A stretch of 35,228 bases of DNA, taken from assembly GCA_043772945.1 (NCBI GenBank), contig JAYVFR010000016.1, positions 1 through 35,228 of the forward strand, given 5' to 3'. Numbering within the stretch: the stretch's first letter is position 1; each line of letters begins with the position of its first letter. Shown here in pieces: positions 23,645 to 30,811 of the stretch. The translations under genes and the position numbers were made by a program. Origin of the DNA: JAYVFR01 sp043772945 (GTDB lineage Bacteria > Patescibacteriota > JACMRA01). The notes under the pieces are model-generated. The model searched no databases and was not told the origin of the DNA. It was given only the letters and a program-made list of their open reading frames with translations.

Positions 23645-24220
23645 TTATTTTTTTAGATTTTTAAGGTAACGAAGCATTGTACCAGCGTCACTAACTTCAA
23701 AAGGATCAGAGTGGCAATTATCAGAGAAGCCTGGCTCTGCAAACATTTTTTTGATAGTACCATTTTCAACATACATACTATACCTCCAAGAGCGCATTCC
23801 AAATCCTAGGTTTTCTTTTTTAACGAGCATGCCCATCAAGCGAGTAAAGTCTCCATTCCCGTCAGGAAGTAATTTCACATTTTTAGCTTTTTGCCCAAGT
23901 CCCCACTGATACATAACAAAAGCATCGTTGACGCTTAAACAGACAATCTGATCGACTCCGAGAGCTTTAAATTCTTCATAGTTTTCCTCGTACTCTGGTA
24001 AGTGAGTTGTAGAACAAGTTGGAGTAAAGGCTCCTGGGAGAGAGAATAAGACTACATTCTTTTTAGCGAACCAGTCTTCGCTGTTTGTATCATGCCATTT
24101 AAATTTGTTTGGTCCTTCTACTGATTCGTCTGCAATGCGAGTTTTGAACACTGCGTAGGGGACTTTACAGTTTTCTACTAAAATGTGGGGGCTTGAGGCG
24201 TTTAATTTAGGTAAAGACAT
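23645..24220 (-). CDS. Peroxiredoxin of the Prx5-like, proteobacterial type
   Basis: Reduces hydrogen peroxide and organic peroxides through peroxidatic Cys69 in L-P-G-A-F-T-P-T-C-S-T-T-H-L-P. Other conserved blocks are V-P-Y-A-V-F-K-T-R, D-E-S-V-E-G-P-N-K-F-K-W, C-L-S-V-N-D-A-F-V-M, L-L-P-D-G-N-G-D-F-T-R and E-N-L-G-F-G-M-R-S-W-R-Y-S-M. These closely match the E-G-P-N-F-W peroxiredoxins common in alpha- and gammaproteobacteria, and the degree of match is higher than for most other genes here, consistent with lateral acquisition. Further cysteines (C18, C69, C169) leave room for a resolving residue. The 191-residue length is normal. It is a single gene, tail to tail with rny. Confidence 0.92.
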   Translation of the reverse strand: MSLPKLNASSPHILVENCKVPYAVFKTRIADESVEGPNKFKWHDTNSEDWFAKKNVVLFSLPGAFTPTCSTTHLPEYEENYEEFKALGVDQIVCLSVNDAFVMYQWGLGQKAKNVKLLPDGNGDFTRLMGMLVKKENLGFGMRSWRYSMYVENGTIKKMFAEPGFSDNCHSDPFEVSDAGTMLRYLKNLKK

Positions 24221-24358
24221 ATTAAAAATAATTGTATCGAGTTTATACTAAAACTTTTGTTCAAAAAATATTTTGTTGTCAAAAACCCTCTGTTTGAGAA
24301 AGGGTTTGATTTATTGATCAGGGACAGCCAGAATTCTCATGCATCTTTGGACTAACTA

Positions 24359-25669
24359 CTAGTTACTAATTTGTTTAGCACGTAACTCAAAAGTTATTCC
24401 ACCAAGCTTAACTCTAACTTTCTCCAAATTTGGGTTGTAAGTGTATTCACCATCACGATTAACTCCTGTAGATTTTTGGATTAATAACTCAACTTCTGAA
24501 TTTGGTTGTTTGGTTAGAATTTCTCTACGAAGGGGATTGCTATTGTCATTGTTTGCAACTAGTTTAACTCCATCAACTTCCAGCACAATATCACCCTGGC
24601 GAAGACCTGCTTTATCAGCTCCGCTGTCTTTTGAAATCACAATTCCGCCATCTGGATTATCAATAATTTCTCCGTAATCGACAGGTAGCCAGTTGTTTGT
24701 TGCTTTAATAGCTGGGTCAAGAGGTCGTGAAATTAAACCTAAACGAGGTCTTGTTATAACTCCATTTAGCTTATAGCTGTTGAGCGCATTAACTATTGTG
24801 TTAGAGCTAATTGCAAATCCGAGGCTTTGAGCAGTATCAGACCCAAAAGTATTCATTCCAACTACACTACCTTCTGAATCAAACAAAGGTCCACCTGAAT
24901 TCCCCTTGTTAATTGCGGCATCTGTCTGAATTAAACCATCAGCTCTCGTTTGTTTGGTAGTGCATTCGTCAACCGCTTCGGTTTCAAGTGTTCTACCAAG
25001 ACCTGAAATAATTCCTTTAGTTACAGTATTTCTGAATTCTCCAAGAGCATTACCAATGGCAATAACATCACTTCCCATTTTGAGTTTGCTACTATCAGTA
25101 AATTTTAAGGGAGTTAATTTAGTGTCTAGATTTTTAATTTTTAAAATTGCAATGTCATCCACTGGATCTATGCTTTCAACACTCATTTGATAAGCTTTTT
25201 GACTTTCAATCAGTCCCGTAATTACAATAGGATTGAGCGCGCTGGCTTGGCAATACTGCGACACTACATGCCGATTTGTTATAACTAAACCATCCTCACT
25301 AACGACATATCCAGTACCAGCTGACTCACCAGCAAGAAGTTGTTTGTTACCCAGAGATTTAACGCGGATTGAGACTACAGATGGTAAAACTTTGTCAACC
25401 AAACTGCTTGTGTTTAGAACTGCTTGATTTTTTGGTTCTTGTACTAAAGTAGGGGGAATTGAACTTGTGGAATTGTTCTTTGTGTTGTTTGAAATTACAC
25501 TACTTGAACTTGAATTTTTTGAGCGAAAAGAGGTCCAAATAGAACTACTAGGATTAGTTTGATAAAGCCAAAACCCTCCTCCAAGCAGTCCAATTAAAAG
25601 AAAAAGTGTAAAAACTAGCATGAATCCAAATACGGGGAAGGTTTTTGGAGGTGTTGGAGAACGATACAT
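24359..25669 (-). CDS. HtrA/DegP-type serine protease with PDZ domain
   Basis: Envelope quality-control protease anchored by an N-terminal membrane segment (about 12-36), followed by a Ser/Asn-rich linker (about 40-75). The trypsin-like domain has H134 in T-N-R-H-V-V, D172 in D-D-I-A-I-L-K and S258 in G-N-S-G-G-P-L. One PDZ domain follows (about 320-425), with G-I-V-I-S-K-D-S-G-A-D-K-A-G-L-R-Q-G-D-I-V-L-E-V-D-G. At 436 residues it is typical of single-PDZ, membrane-anchored members. All catalytic residues are intact. It is transcribed alone on minus, divergent from the small-gene cluster at 25.8 kb. Confidence 0.94.
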   Translation of the reverse strand: MYRSPTPPKTFPVFGFMLVFTLFLLIGLLGGGFWLYQTNPSSSIWTSFRSKNSSSSSVISNNTKNNSTSSIPPTLVQEPKNQAVLNTSSLVDKVLPSVVSIRVKSLGNKQLLAGESAGTGYVVSEDGLVITNRHVVSQYCQASALNPIVITGLIESQKAYQMSVESIDPVDDIAILKIKNLDTKLTPLKFTDSSKLKMGSDVIAIGNALGEFRNTVTKGIISGLGRTLETEAVDECTTKQTRADGLIQTDAAINKGNSGGPLFDSEGSVVGMNTFGSDTAQSLGFAISSNTIVNALNSYKLNGVITRPRLGLISRPLDPAIKATNNWLPVDYGEIIDNPDGGIVISKDSGADKAGLRQGDIVLEVDGVKLVANNDNSNPLRREILTKQPNSEVELLIQKSTGVNRDGEYTYNPNLEKVRVKLGGITFELRAKQISN

Positions 25670-25786
25670 AAAAATTAAAATTGTGTGAATTATATTTCAA
25701 AAAAAGTTACTTTTATTAATTAAAAATTTTTTCGTTTTTGACAATCCTAGAGTTTAAAAAACCTTTTCAAAAAAGTAAGAGAGATT

Positions 25787-25884
25787 TTGACAACGCCCAG
25801 AAACTGTGATTGATTCCAATTTGTCAGGATTATAATTGTTACAATCAATTATTTTTCCCTTTAGAAACGCTAGGAGAATTTCGA
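25787..25884 (+). repeat. Leader repeat, copy 1 (promoter plus nested palindrome)
   Basis: About 98 bases, nearly identical to 26222-26329. From the left it holds TTGACAACGCCCAGAAACTG, the -10 box TATAAT (25831-25836) and the palindrome ATTGT-T-ACAAT (25835-25845), nested in ATAATTG...CAATTAT. It ends with CCCTTTAGAAACG and the SD AGGAGA. Both palindromes are unchanged in the two copies although the flanks differ. They could be an operator overlapping the start of transcription or a 5'-UTR hairpin. Confidence 0.75.
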
Positions 25885-26070
25885 ATGAGTATTAATAAAA
25901 AACTGTCTGAAAAACTGTCTGAGTTAAAAGCCAGAAAAAAAGCATTAGAAAATCTTCAGAATCATTTACTAGGCCTGCTTATAGAAAAACAGGGGCTATC
26001 TCAAGAAATAAATGGTCTCAATTCTCAAATTGCACGAGCTCAGCAAGATTTGAGAAGATTCGGAGGTTAA
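25885..26070 (+). CDS. Small coiled-coil protein, 61 residues
   Basis: The ATG at 25885 has the SD AGGAGA eight bases upstream. Almost the whole product is one amphipathic helix with heptad hydrophobics (L-S-E-K-L-S-E-L-K-A-R-K-K-A-L-E, later L-S-Q-E-I-N-G-L-N-S-Q-I), ending in R-R-F-G-G. It is likely an oligomerising or partner-binding peptide. It is expressed from leader-repeat copy 1. It shares no similarity with the product of copy 2, so the control region, not the protein, is what was duplicated. The function is unknown. Confidence 0.7.
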   Translation: MSINKKLSEKLSELKARKKALENLQNHLLGLLIEKQGLSQEINGLNSQIARAQQDLRRFGG

Positions 26071-26130
26071 ATTCTTTAATTCTCATCTTTCTCTTTAAAC
26101 GCACATTATTTTTTAGGAGGAACTTTTAAA

Positions 26131-26187
26131 TTGCTTGTTTGTCTGTTGAAGGACAATTTGAAGTCTGTCGAAAAGTTGTTAAAATAG
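26131..26187 (+). CDS. Possible 18-residue ORF with near-perfect SD
   Basis: TTTTTAGGAGGAAC is followed at 10 bases by TTG, opening MLVCLLKDNLKSVEKLLK and stopping at TAG. The SD is among the best in the window, yet no ATG follows. It lies between the two leader-repeat genes. It may be a remnant whose original start was lost, a tiny peptide, or a ribosome-binding site without a gene. Confidence 0.3.
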   Translation: MLVCLLKDNLKSVEKLLK

Positions 26188-26221
26188 CTTTAACAGATTA
26201 TGCAGGAGATATTGCTTATGT

Positions 26222-26329
26222 TTGACGACGCCCAGAAACTGTGATTGGTTCGAATTTACCAGGATTATAATTGTTACAATCAATTATTTTCCCTTTAGAA
26301 ACGTTTATACCATTCTAGGAGAATTTTCA
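26222..26329 (+). repeat. Leader repeat, copy 2
   Basis: Second copy of the element at 25787. It has TTGACGACGCCCAGAAACTG, TATAAT (26266-26271), ATTGTTACAAT (26270-26280) and CCCTTTAGAAACG, then a 10-base insertion relative to copy 1 before AGGAGA. Substitutions are scattered, so the duplication is not very recent, but the -10/palindrome block is identical. An SD plus ATG just upstream (26218) reads M-F-D-D-A-Q-K-L-stop across the start of the element. Confidence 0.75.
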
Positions 26330-26602
26330 ATGAGTAATCCAATAAGTTGTAGTACAGCCTTAACCCTGATCGTCCAGGAAAAAAAAGATCAAAAACTTTT
26401 TCTCGATAAATGGGAGGCTAAAATAGTAGAGTTTCCAAATTTTAGACGAGAAATTATGCAAGTTCTTACATCTGCCTACCAGGAAGACTGGCCTAAAGCC
26501 CTAAGGGAAAGTCGAGCTCTAGAGAAAAAACTACAGCCACAGAAAAGCTTGCATAATTTCTTAATTTTCTTTTATAAGTTAGTAACTGGCAAGACGGCTT
26601 AA
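26330..26602 (+). CDS. Small protein of unknown function, 90 residues
   Basis: The ATG at 26330 follows AGGAGA at a good distance, behind leader-repeat copy 2. The product is soluble and mostly helical, with basic and aromatic residues in the second half (Y-Q-E-D-W-P-K-A-L-R-E-S-R-A-L-E-K-K) and a hydrophobic F-L-I-F-F-Y-K-L-V near the end that could contact a membrane or partner. I recognise no family. It is followed by a strong terminator, so it is a single-gene transcript unless read-through from 25885 occurs. Confidence 0.68.
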   Translation: MSNPISCSTALTLIVQEKKDQKLFLDKWEAKIVEFPNFRREIMQVLTSAYQEDWPKALRESRALEKKLQPQKSLHNFLIFFYKLVTGKTA

Positions 26603-26607
26603 TCATT

Positions 26608-26653
26608 GTCGCACTGTAAATCTTTTTTTAAAAAAGTAGGTGCGATTTTTTTT
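26608..26653 (+). terminator. Strong Rho-independent terminator
   Basis: TCGCAC pairs with GTGCGA, extended by CTTTTTT/AAAAAAG inside, then eight T. It closes the small-gene cluster. Confidence 0.85.
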
Positions 26654-26823
26654 GTGTCACAAAACTTGGTTTGATTACGACTAGATTAATGAGAGTAGTT
26701 TCAAGAATTACTATTTTTTGTTATTTTTCTTTTAATTTTTAAGCCCTTGCTTATTTTGAAATAATCTTTTAAAGAATTTAATCAAATATTTTGCCTCATT
26801 AAAATCTTGCTAAAACTTAAATT
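26654..26823. other. Intergenic region before the sigma factor gene
   Basis: About 170 AT-rich bases. A weak hairpin, AGTAGTT/AATTACT followed by TATTTTTT near 26694-26720, could be a second terminator. No convincing -35/-10 pair could be fixed for the sigma gene, which would be expected if it is read from an ECF-type promoter. Confidence 0.35.
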
Positions 26824-27363
26824 ATGAAAACTCAATCTGAATTAAACGCTATTTGGGAGGAATTTTACCCGATGGTTTACGGATATTTCTTTCGTCGGGT
26901 TACAAGCAAGGCTGAAGTGGAGGACTTAGCTTCTGTTGCTATGAGTCAGTTTGTGATGAATATTGCAAACCCTGAAACAAGCAAAAGGATAGTAAATCAA
27001 AAGGCTTATCTCTGGAAGATTGCTCATAATCAATTAGTTGATTTTATTCGTCGCAAAACCAGAAACCCTATTACGGTTGGTTATAATGATGATATTACAG
27101 GAATTGATCAGCAAACTGAAGATATGAGAAGTAGCCACTATTTAGCTTGGCAAATTGACATGCAAAAATGCTTTCAAAATTCTTTAAAAGATGTAGATTA
27201 TAATATAATAAATGACGCGATTATTGAGGAAATTCCAGCTCAGGAACTCGCTATTAAATATAACTATAGTTATGATAATATCCGCCAAAAAATTAGTCGC
27301 AACCTTAAAAAATTAAAAGTAAGTTGTCTGGATTTGTGGAAATTACAAAATAATTCAAACTAA
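26824..27363 (+). CDS. ECF-type RNA polymerase sigma factor
   Basis: A 179-residue sigma-70 family protein with only regions 2 and 4. Region 2 has F-Y-P-M-V-Y-G-Y-F-F-R-R-V, A-E-V-E-D-L-A-S-V-A-M (core-polymerase binding) and Y-L-W-K-I-A-H-N-Q-L-V-D-F-I-R-R-K (-10 recognition). The linker is rich in polar residues. Region 4 ends with I-P-A-Q-E-L-A-I-K-Y-N-Y-S-Y-D-N-I-R-Q-K-I-S-R-N-L-K-K-L, a helix-turn-helix for the -35 box. Directs polymerase to a small regulon, normally held inactive by an anti-sigma factor. The next gene, 21 bases downstream, encodes a single-TM protein with a cytoplasmic N-terminus, the usual partner arrangement. Confidence 0.9.
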   Translation: MKTQSELNAIWEEFYPMVYGYFFRRVTSKAEVEDLASVAMSQFVMNIANPETSKRIVNQKAYLWKIAHNQLVDFIRRKTRNPITVGYNDDITGIDQQTEDMRSSHYLAWQIDMQKCFQNSLKDVDYNIINDAIIEEIPAQELAIKYNYSYDNIRQKISRNLKKLKVSCLDLWKLQNNSN

Positions 27364-27384
27364 TCTCTTTAAAACTAAAAAATT

Positions 27385-28989
27385 ATGTCTAAAAAATTAT
27401 TAAATCCGTTTAATCAAAACGATTATTTAACTGAGGTTTTAACTAGCGATATTAATTACACCACTTCTAAAAATCAAGCTTTTAAAGTATTTTTGAAAGA
27501 ATATCAATCTAAAGATCTTTTAGTTAGTGAGCCTAAGAAGTCTTTTTTTGGTAGTCTTTTGAAAACTATTACAACACACTCGACGGCTTTTGTACTTGGA
27601 CTTATTATTACAACTGGAGCCATTGGGGCCAGTGCAGCAGAGAACTACGCCCCAAAAAATTACAAACCTTCAATGATTTTTAATGAATTATTTAAAATTA
27701 ATAAACAAACCGAAAAAAACCCTTACACCAAACTTACCGCGGATGCAAATAACAATGTTGTGGTTTCAGAGAGATGTGGAGTTGCTATTAAATACCCTAA
27801 ACAAATTGGCGGAGAGGGGATAGCGGTTAGATTGCAACAAGCCGATAAATTCAACCCTACAATTATTGAATCAATTGTTTTTGACGCGACAAGGCAGTTT
27901 GGTAGTGTAATCAATGACCCTACAATTCCAATTAATAATTTAGGATTTACGTGTCGAAGCGAAGAGTTTTATAGTAATGATGACCCAAAGAGTAATTGGA
28001 TTTTAGTAAATAAAGACATCTTGCGAAAATATACTGGTTGGTTTATTGCAATTGAAAATGATATTACAGAATTTAAAATGGCAAAAACTCAAGTTGGTGA
28101 GCAATTTCAGACTTTTAGATTTAAGTTTAAGGATAAATTTTATGAAATGGACTTTCATACTAAAGAGAATTTAAAAAATCCTGTTTCAGAAGACGAGGGA
28201 AGTAATTTTTACCTAAAAAATAAGGGTCTCTTTGGTGAGCAAATTCAAATTCAATTTAACAGTCTTGTTCGTAGTGATTCTAATGTAATTTTGGATTATC
28301 AAGCCTCAAGTTCTAGCGTTTCCTCTACTGCAAGTTCTAGTTTAAATTCCAGTGCTTTAGAGATTATTAAAAGTGTAAATCAGGGTTTAAATCAGAGTCT
28401 GGGTTTTCAAACAAGTTCTCAAAATTTAATCCTCGATAAATGGTCCAACAAAACTATTTATCCTCTTATGAATGTGCCTCTTGCAGGGGGCTGGAAAGTT
28501 TTAAGTGATCAAGCTAACAATCAAGGAACCAATTTAGTGCTGATTAAAACCAATATTAAAGTTCAGCTTGACTTAACTCCTAAAACTCCAACGGGAGGCT
28601 TTGGTTATCAATGCTACACCGATGCCAAAAAAGTTAGCCAAAAGCTATTTCGAGCCAGAGATGTCTTAGATATTAGTTCTATTAATACTAATCAAAATTT
28701 TATTTATTATCCTATTAGCCAATTTGCCTTTGAAAAAGATCTCATAGAAGCTGATCTTAAGAGCAATGAAGAGGTTTTTAGTCAAAAATATAATAGCACC
28801 CTTCGTTCTAAAATTAATGTTTGCGGATCATCTTTTGAAACCGCTACAACTTTGATGTCAACGAGTTTAAATGGTAGTGATGGTCAGGCTAGAATTCGAA
28901 TTACAGTTAATGGAGAGGCTAGTGAAGCCGACTTATTAGAGGTTGATAGTTTAATTAATCAAATAACAGGTATAACTGTTGGTAGTTAG
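27385..28989 (+). CDS. Large single-TM surface protein, candidate anti-sigma partner
   Basis: Unknown family; 534 residues. The first 63 are cytoplasmic and polar. A membrane segment follows at about 66-84 (S-T-A-F-V-L-G-L-I-I-T-T-G-A-I-G-A). The remaining ~450 residues would be outside. The outer part has two globular regions split by a Ser-rich linker (about 307-326) and four or more cysteines (R-C-G-V, F-T-C-R, Y-Q-C-Y, N-V-C-G), suggesting disulfides. Position right after the ECF sigma gene and N-in topology suggest the short N-terminus binds sigma, as in anti-sigma factors, with the outer domain as sensor. This is inference: no zinc-binding anti-sigma motif (HxxxCxxC) is present. Confidence 0.65.
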   Translation: MSKKLLNPFNQNDYLTEVLTSDINYTTSKNQAFKVFLKEYQSKDLLVSEPKKSFFGSLLKTITTHSTAFVLGLIITTGAIGASAAENYAPKNYKPSMIFNELFKINKQTEKNPYTKLTADANNNVVVSERCGVAIKYPKQIGGEGIAVRLQQADKFNPTIIESIVFDATRQFGSVINDPTIPINNLGFTCRSEEFYSNDDPKSNWILVNKDILRKYTGWFIAIENDITEFKMAKTQVGEQFQTFRFKFKDKFYEMDFHTKENLKNPVSEDEGSNFYLKNKGLFGEQIQIQFNSLVRSDSNVILDYQASSSSVSSTASSSLNSSALEIIKSVNQGLNQSLGFQTSSQNLILDKWSNKTIYPLMNVPLAGGWKVLSDQANNQGTNLVLIKTNIKVQLDLTPKTPTGGFGYQCYTDAKKVSQKLFRARDVLDISSINTNQNFIYYPISQFAFEKDLIEADLKSNEEVFSQKYNSTLRSKINVCGSSFETATTLMSTSLNGSDGQARIRITVNGEASEADLLEVDSLINQITGITVGS

Positions 28990-29052
28990 TTTGAAAGGTT
29001 TACTTGCCTTTTTTACAAAAAAGATTTTAGATTATACAGATTTACACAAACT

Positions 29053-29862
29053 ATGGCTATAACTTTTTTTGAGGAAATAACTTTTGATAAACTTCAAGTA
29101 TATCTTGCAGACTATTTTATGGTGCCTGTTTTACCAATTTTGTTGGGGGACGATATTTTGCCAATTCGCAAAGAAAAAATTGCTTCGTGGAGCGATTTAG
29201 GTAACTTAATTTCCCAAGAAAGTATGAGTTTTTTTGATGTTGACGAAAGTTTTGAGAGTGTTTTAGTTGATTACAGCGATTTAGATTTAAATCTTAAAAG
29301 TATAAATTATTTAAAATCTCTCGAAGCTCAAAATATCTTTTTGTATTCATCTATTAGTCAAATATTTTCAAGCGACAATCTTAAAGAAATTAAAAAAAAT
29401 GGCTTTAATATTCAAAATCTAAAAAAAGTAGATGTAAATCGCCAAAAAGAAATTGCGGTAGATTATCGTAATCAAATTCAATTAATGATTAATGAAGCAA
29501 GGCTCGGGCAAGTAGTTAATCAATCGGCTACATACATAGAAATTATTAATGCACTTGATTACATTAAGCTCAGTGATAATTATGACGAGGCGGTTAATTC
29601 ACTAATTATTCCTAGTAAACCTGAGTTATTTATGATGGGATTTGATAATCGTAATTTAATTAATTGGCTTAGGTACGTTAATGAGGATGAAATTCAGTTA
29701 GCTAGCAGCTTAATTCACACTAAACTCTCAAAAAATTTAACTCCTAAAAATCAAAAACTAATTAAGCTCTTGATAGAATCTGATTACAATTCTAAAAATA
29801 ACTCACGAGTTAGTAGTTTAACGTACTGGAAATTATTTCTTTGGAATGCTAGTTTAATATGA
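29053..29862 (+). CDS. Unknown protein, possibly a diverged DNA polymerase III delta (HolA-like) subunit
   Basis: 269 residues, soluble. The C-terminal half is helical: A-T-Y-I-E-I-I-N-A-L-D-Y-I, S-D-N-Y-D-E-A-V-N-S-L, then E-D-E-I-Q-L-A-S-S-L-I-H-T-K-L and L-T-P-K-N-Q-K-L-I-K-L-L-I-E-S-D. This order recalls the collar domain of clamp-loader delta subunits, where a lid is followed by repeated helix pairs. There is no strong motif, so the call is weak. It ends with TGA, one codon before an in-frame TAA. The -35 of the rplA promoter starts eight bases later. ATG at 29053 without SD; spacing to the upstream gene is 63 bases. Confidence 0.5.
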   Translation: MAITFFEEITFDKLQVYLADYFMVPVLPILLGDDILPIRKEKIASWSDLGNLISQESMSFFDVDESFESVLVDYSDLDLNLKSINYLKSLEAQNIFLYSSISQIFSSDNLKEIKKNGFNIQNLKKVDVNRQKEIAVDYRNQIQLMINEARLGQVVNQSATYIEIINALDYIKLSDNYDEAVNSLIIPSKPELFMMGFDNRNLINWLRYVNEDEIQLASSLIHTKLSKNLTPKNQKLIKLLIESDYNSKNNSRVSSLTYWKLFLWNASLI

Positions 29863-29869
29863 AAATAAT

Positions 29870-29899
29870 TTGACAAAAGTTAGTATTTTAAGGTGTTAT
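29870..29899 (+). promoter_or_regulatory. Promoter for rplA
   Basis: TTGACA (29870-29875), 18-base spacer, TGTTAT (29894-29899). The leader to the ATG is about 65-70 bases, long for this window, and could hold an L1 autoregulatory site. I could not identify a clear L1-binding fold. Confidence 0.5.
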
Positions 29900-29972
29900 A
29901 GCTTTAAATATCAACCTTCATAAACATTAGTTAATGGGAGATAAAAAATATATTTAACAACATTTTATCGTT

Positions 29973-30704
29973 ATGACCAAAAAAATTATTGCCAAAACTC
30001 GTGGCTCCAAGAAATACCAGAACAATGTGATAATCCTAAAAGAAATCCAAAAAAATCTTGGGATTGAAATCTTACCTTTAAAAGATGCAATTGATGCTAT
30101 TTACAAATTTGAGCAAGCAAGTTTCAAAAATGGGGCAACCGTGGAAGTGCATTTCAAACTTTTAATTAATACAACTAAATCAGACCAGCTAGTTCGCTCC
30201 AGTGTCATCCTCCCTCATGGAACTGGTAAAGAAATAAAAATCGTAGCTTTTGTTAATCCTGAAAATGTCATTGCTACAAGTAAACTTGGGTGTTACAAAG
30301 TTGGAAGTGATGATCTTATTGAAGAAATTAAAACTAGCGGTAAAGTAGACTTTGATATTGCTATTGCAGAGCCAGAAATGATGAAAAAACTTCCTGCAAT
30401 TGCTCGTATTTTAGGAACTGCTGGAGTAATGCCAAACCCAAAAACTGGAACGGTTGGAAGTGATTTAGCTGGAATGATAAAGCTAATTAAAAGTGGTAAA
30501 GTAGACTATAAAAATGACAAAGCTGGAAATGTTCACTTTGCAATTGGTAAAATTAACAAGGAGTTCACTCCCGAAAAAATTTTAGCTAATTTAGAAACTG
30601 CTATTGAATCCCTTGAGAAGGCTAAACCAGAGACACTAAAAAAGAAGTTTATCAACTCAATTAGCATAAGCACTACAATGAGTCCAAGTATTAAACTTAG
30701 ATAG
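29973..30704 (+). CDS. rplA: Ribosomal protein L1
   Basis: L1 forms the mobile stalk of the large ribosomal subunit by binding 23S helix 76-78 and can repress its own mRNA. The 243-residue product has the expected order: L-K-D-A-I-D-A-I-Y, T-V-E-V-H-F-K-L, V-I-L-P-H-G-T-G-K, I-A-E-P-E-M-M, A-R-I-L-G-T-A-G-V-M-P-N-P-K-T-G-T-V (about 146-163), and the C-terminal S-I-S-I-S-T-T-M-S-P-S-I-K-L. The usual partner rplK is not adjacent. It has its own promoter and terminator, so it is monocistronic here. A GGGAGA element lies 28 bases before the ATG, too far for a standard SD. Confidence 0.96.
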   Translation: MTKKIIAKTRGSKKYQNNVIILKEIQKNLGIEILPLKDAIDAIYKFEQASFKNGATVEVHFKLLINTTKSDQLVRSSVILPHGTGKEIKIVAFVNPENVIATSKLGCYKVGSDDLIEEIKTSGKVDFDIAIAEPEMMKKLPAIARILGTAGVMPNPKTGTVGSDLAGMIKLIKSGKVDYKNDKAGNVHFAIGKINKEFTPEKILANLETAIESLEKAKPETLKKKFINSISISTTMSPSIKLR

Positions 30705-30754
30705 AATTGCGTAAAAAATCTCGTTCGAAAAAATGAAAATAGTTTAAAAAAAGA

Positions 30755-30788
30755 GTCTACTGGATTAATTTCTAGTAGATTTTTTTGT
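30755..30788 (+). terminator. Rho-independent terminator after rplA
   Basis: TCTACT and AGTAGA pair perfectly, with a longer imperfect inner stem, and seven T follow. Confidence 0.85.
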
Positions 30789-30811
30789 TTCACTCAGGAG
30801 GGATGTTTTTT

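Noticed and set aside
3559..29862. Alternative genetic code with UGA as a sense codon
   Set aside because: Apart from codon 147 of the RdgB-like gene, long genes contain no in-frame UGA, tryptophan is coded by TGG, and a UGA stop overlaps the hsdS start as ATGA. The UGA one codon before TAA at 29860 is not enough evidence.
29900..29972. L1-type autoregulatory RNA or riboswitch in the rplA leader
   Set aside because: The leader is long enough, but I could not fold the characteristic L1-binding helix with confidence.
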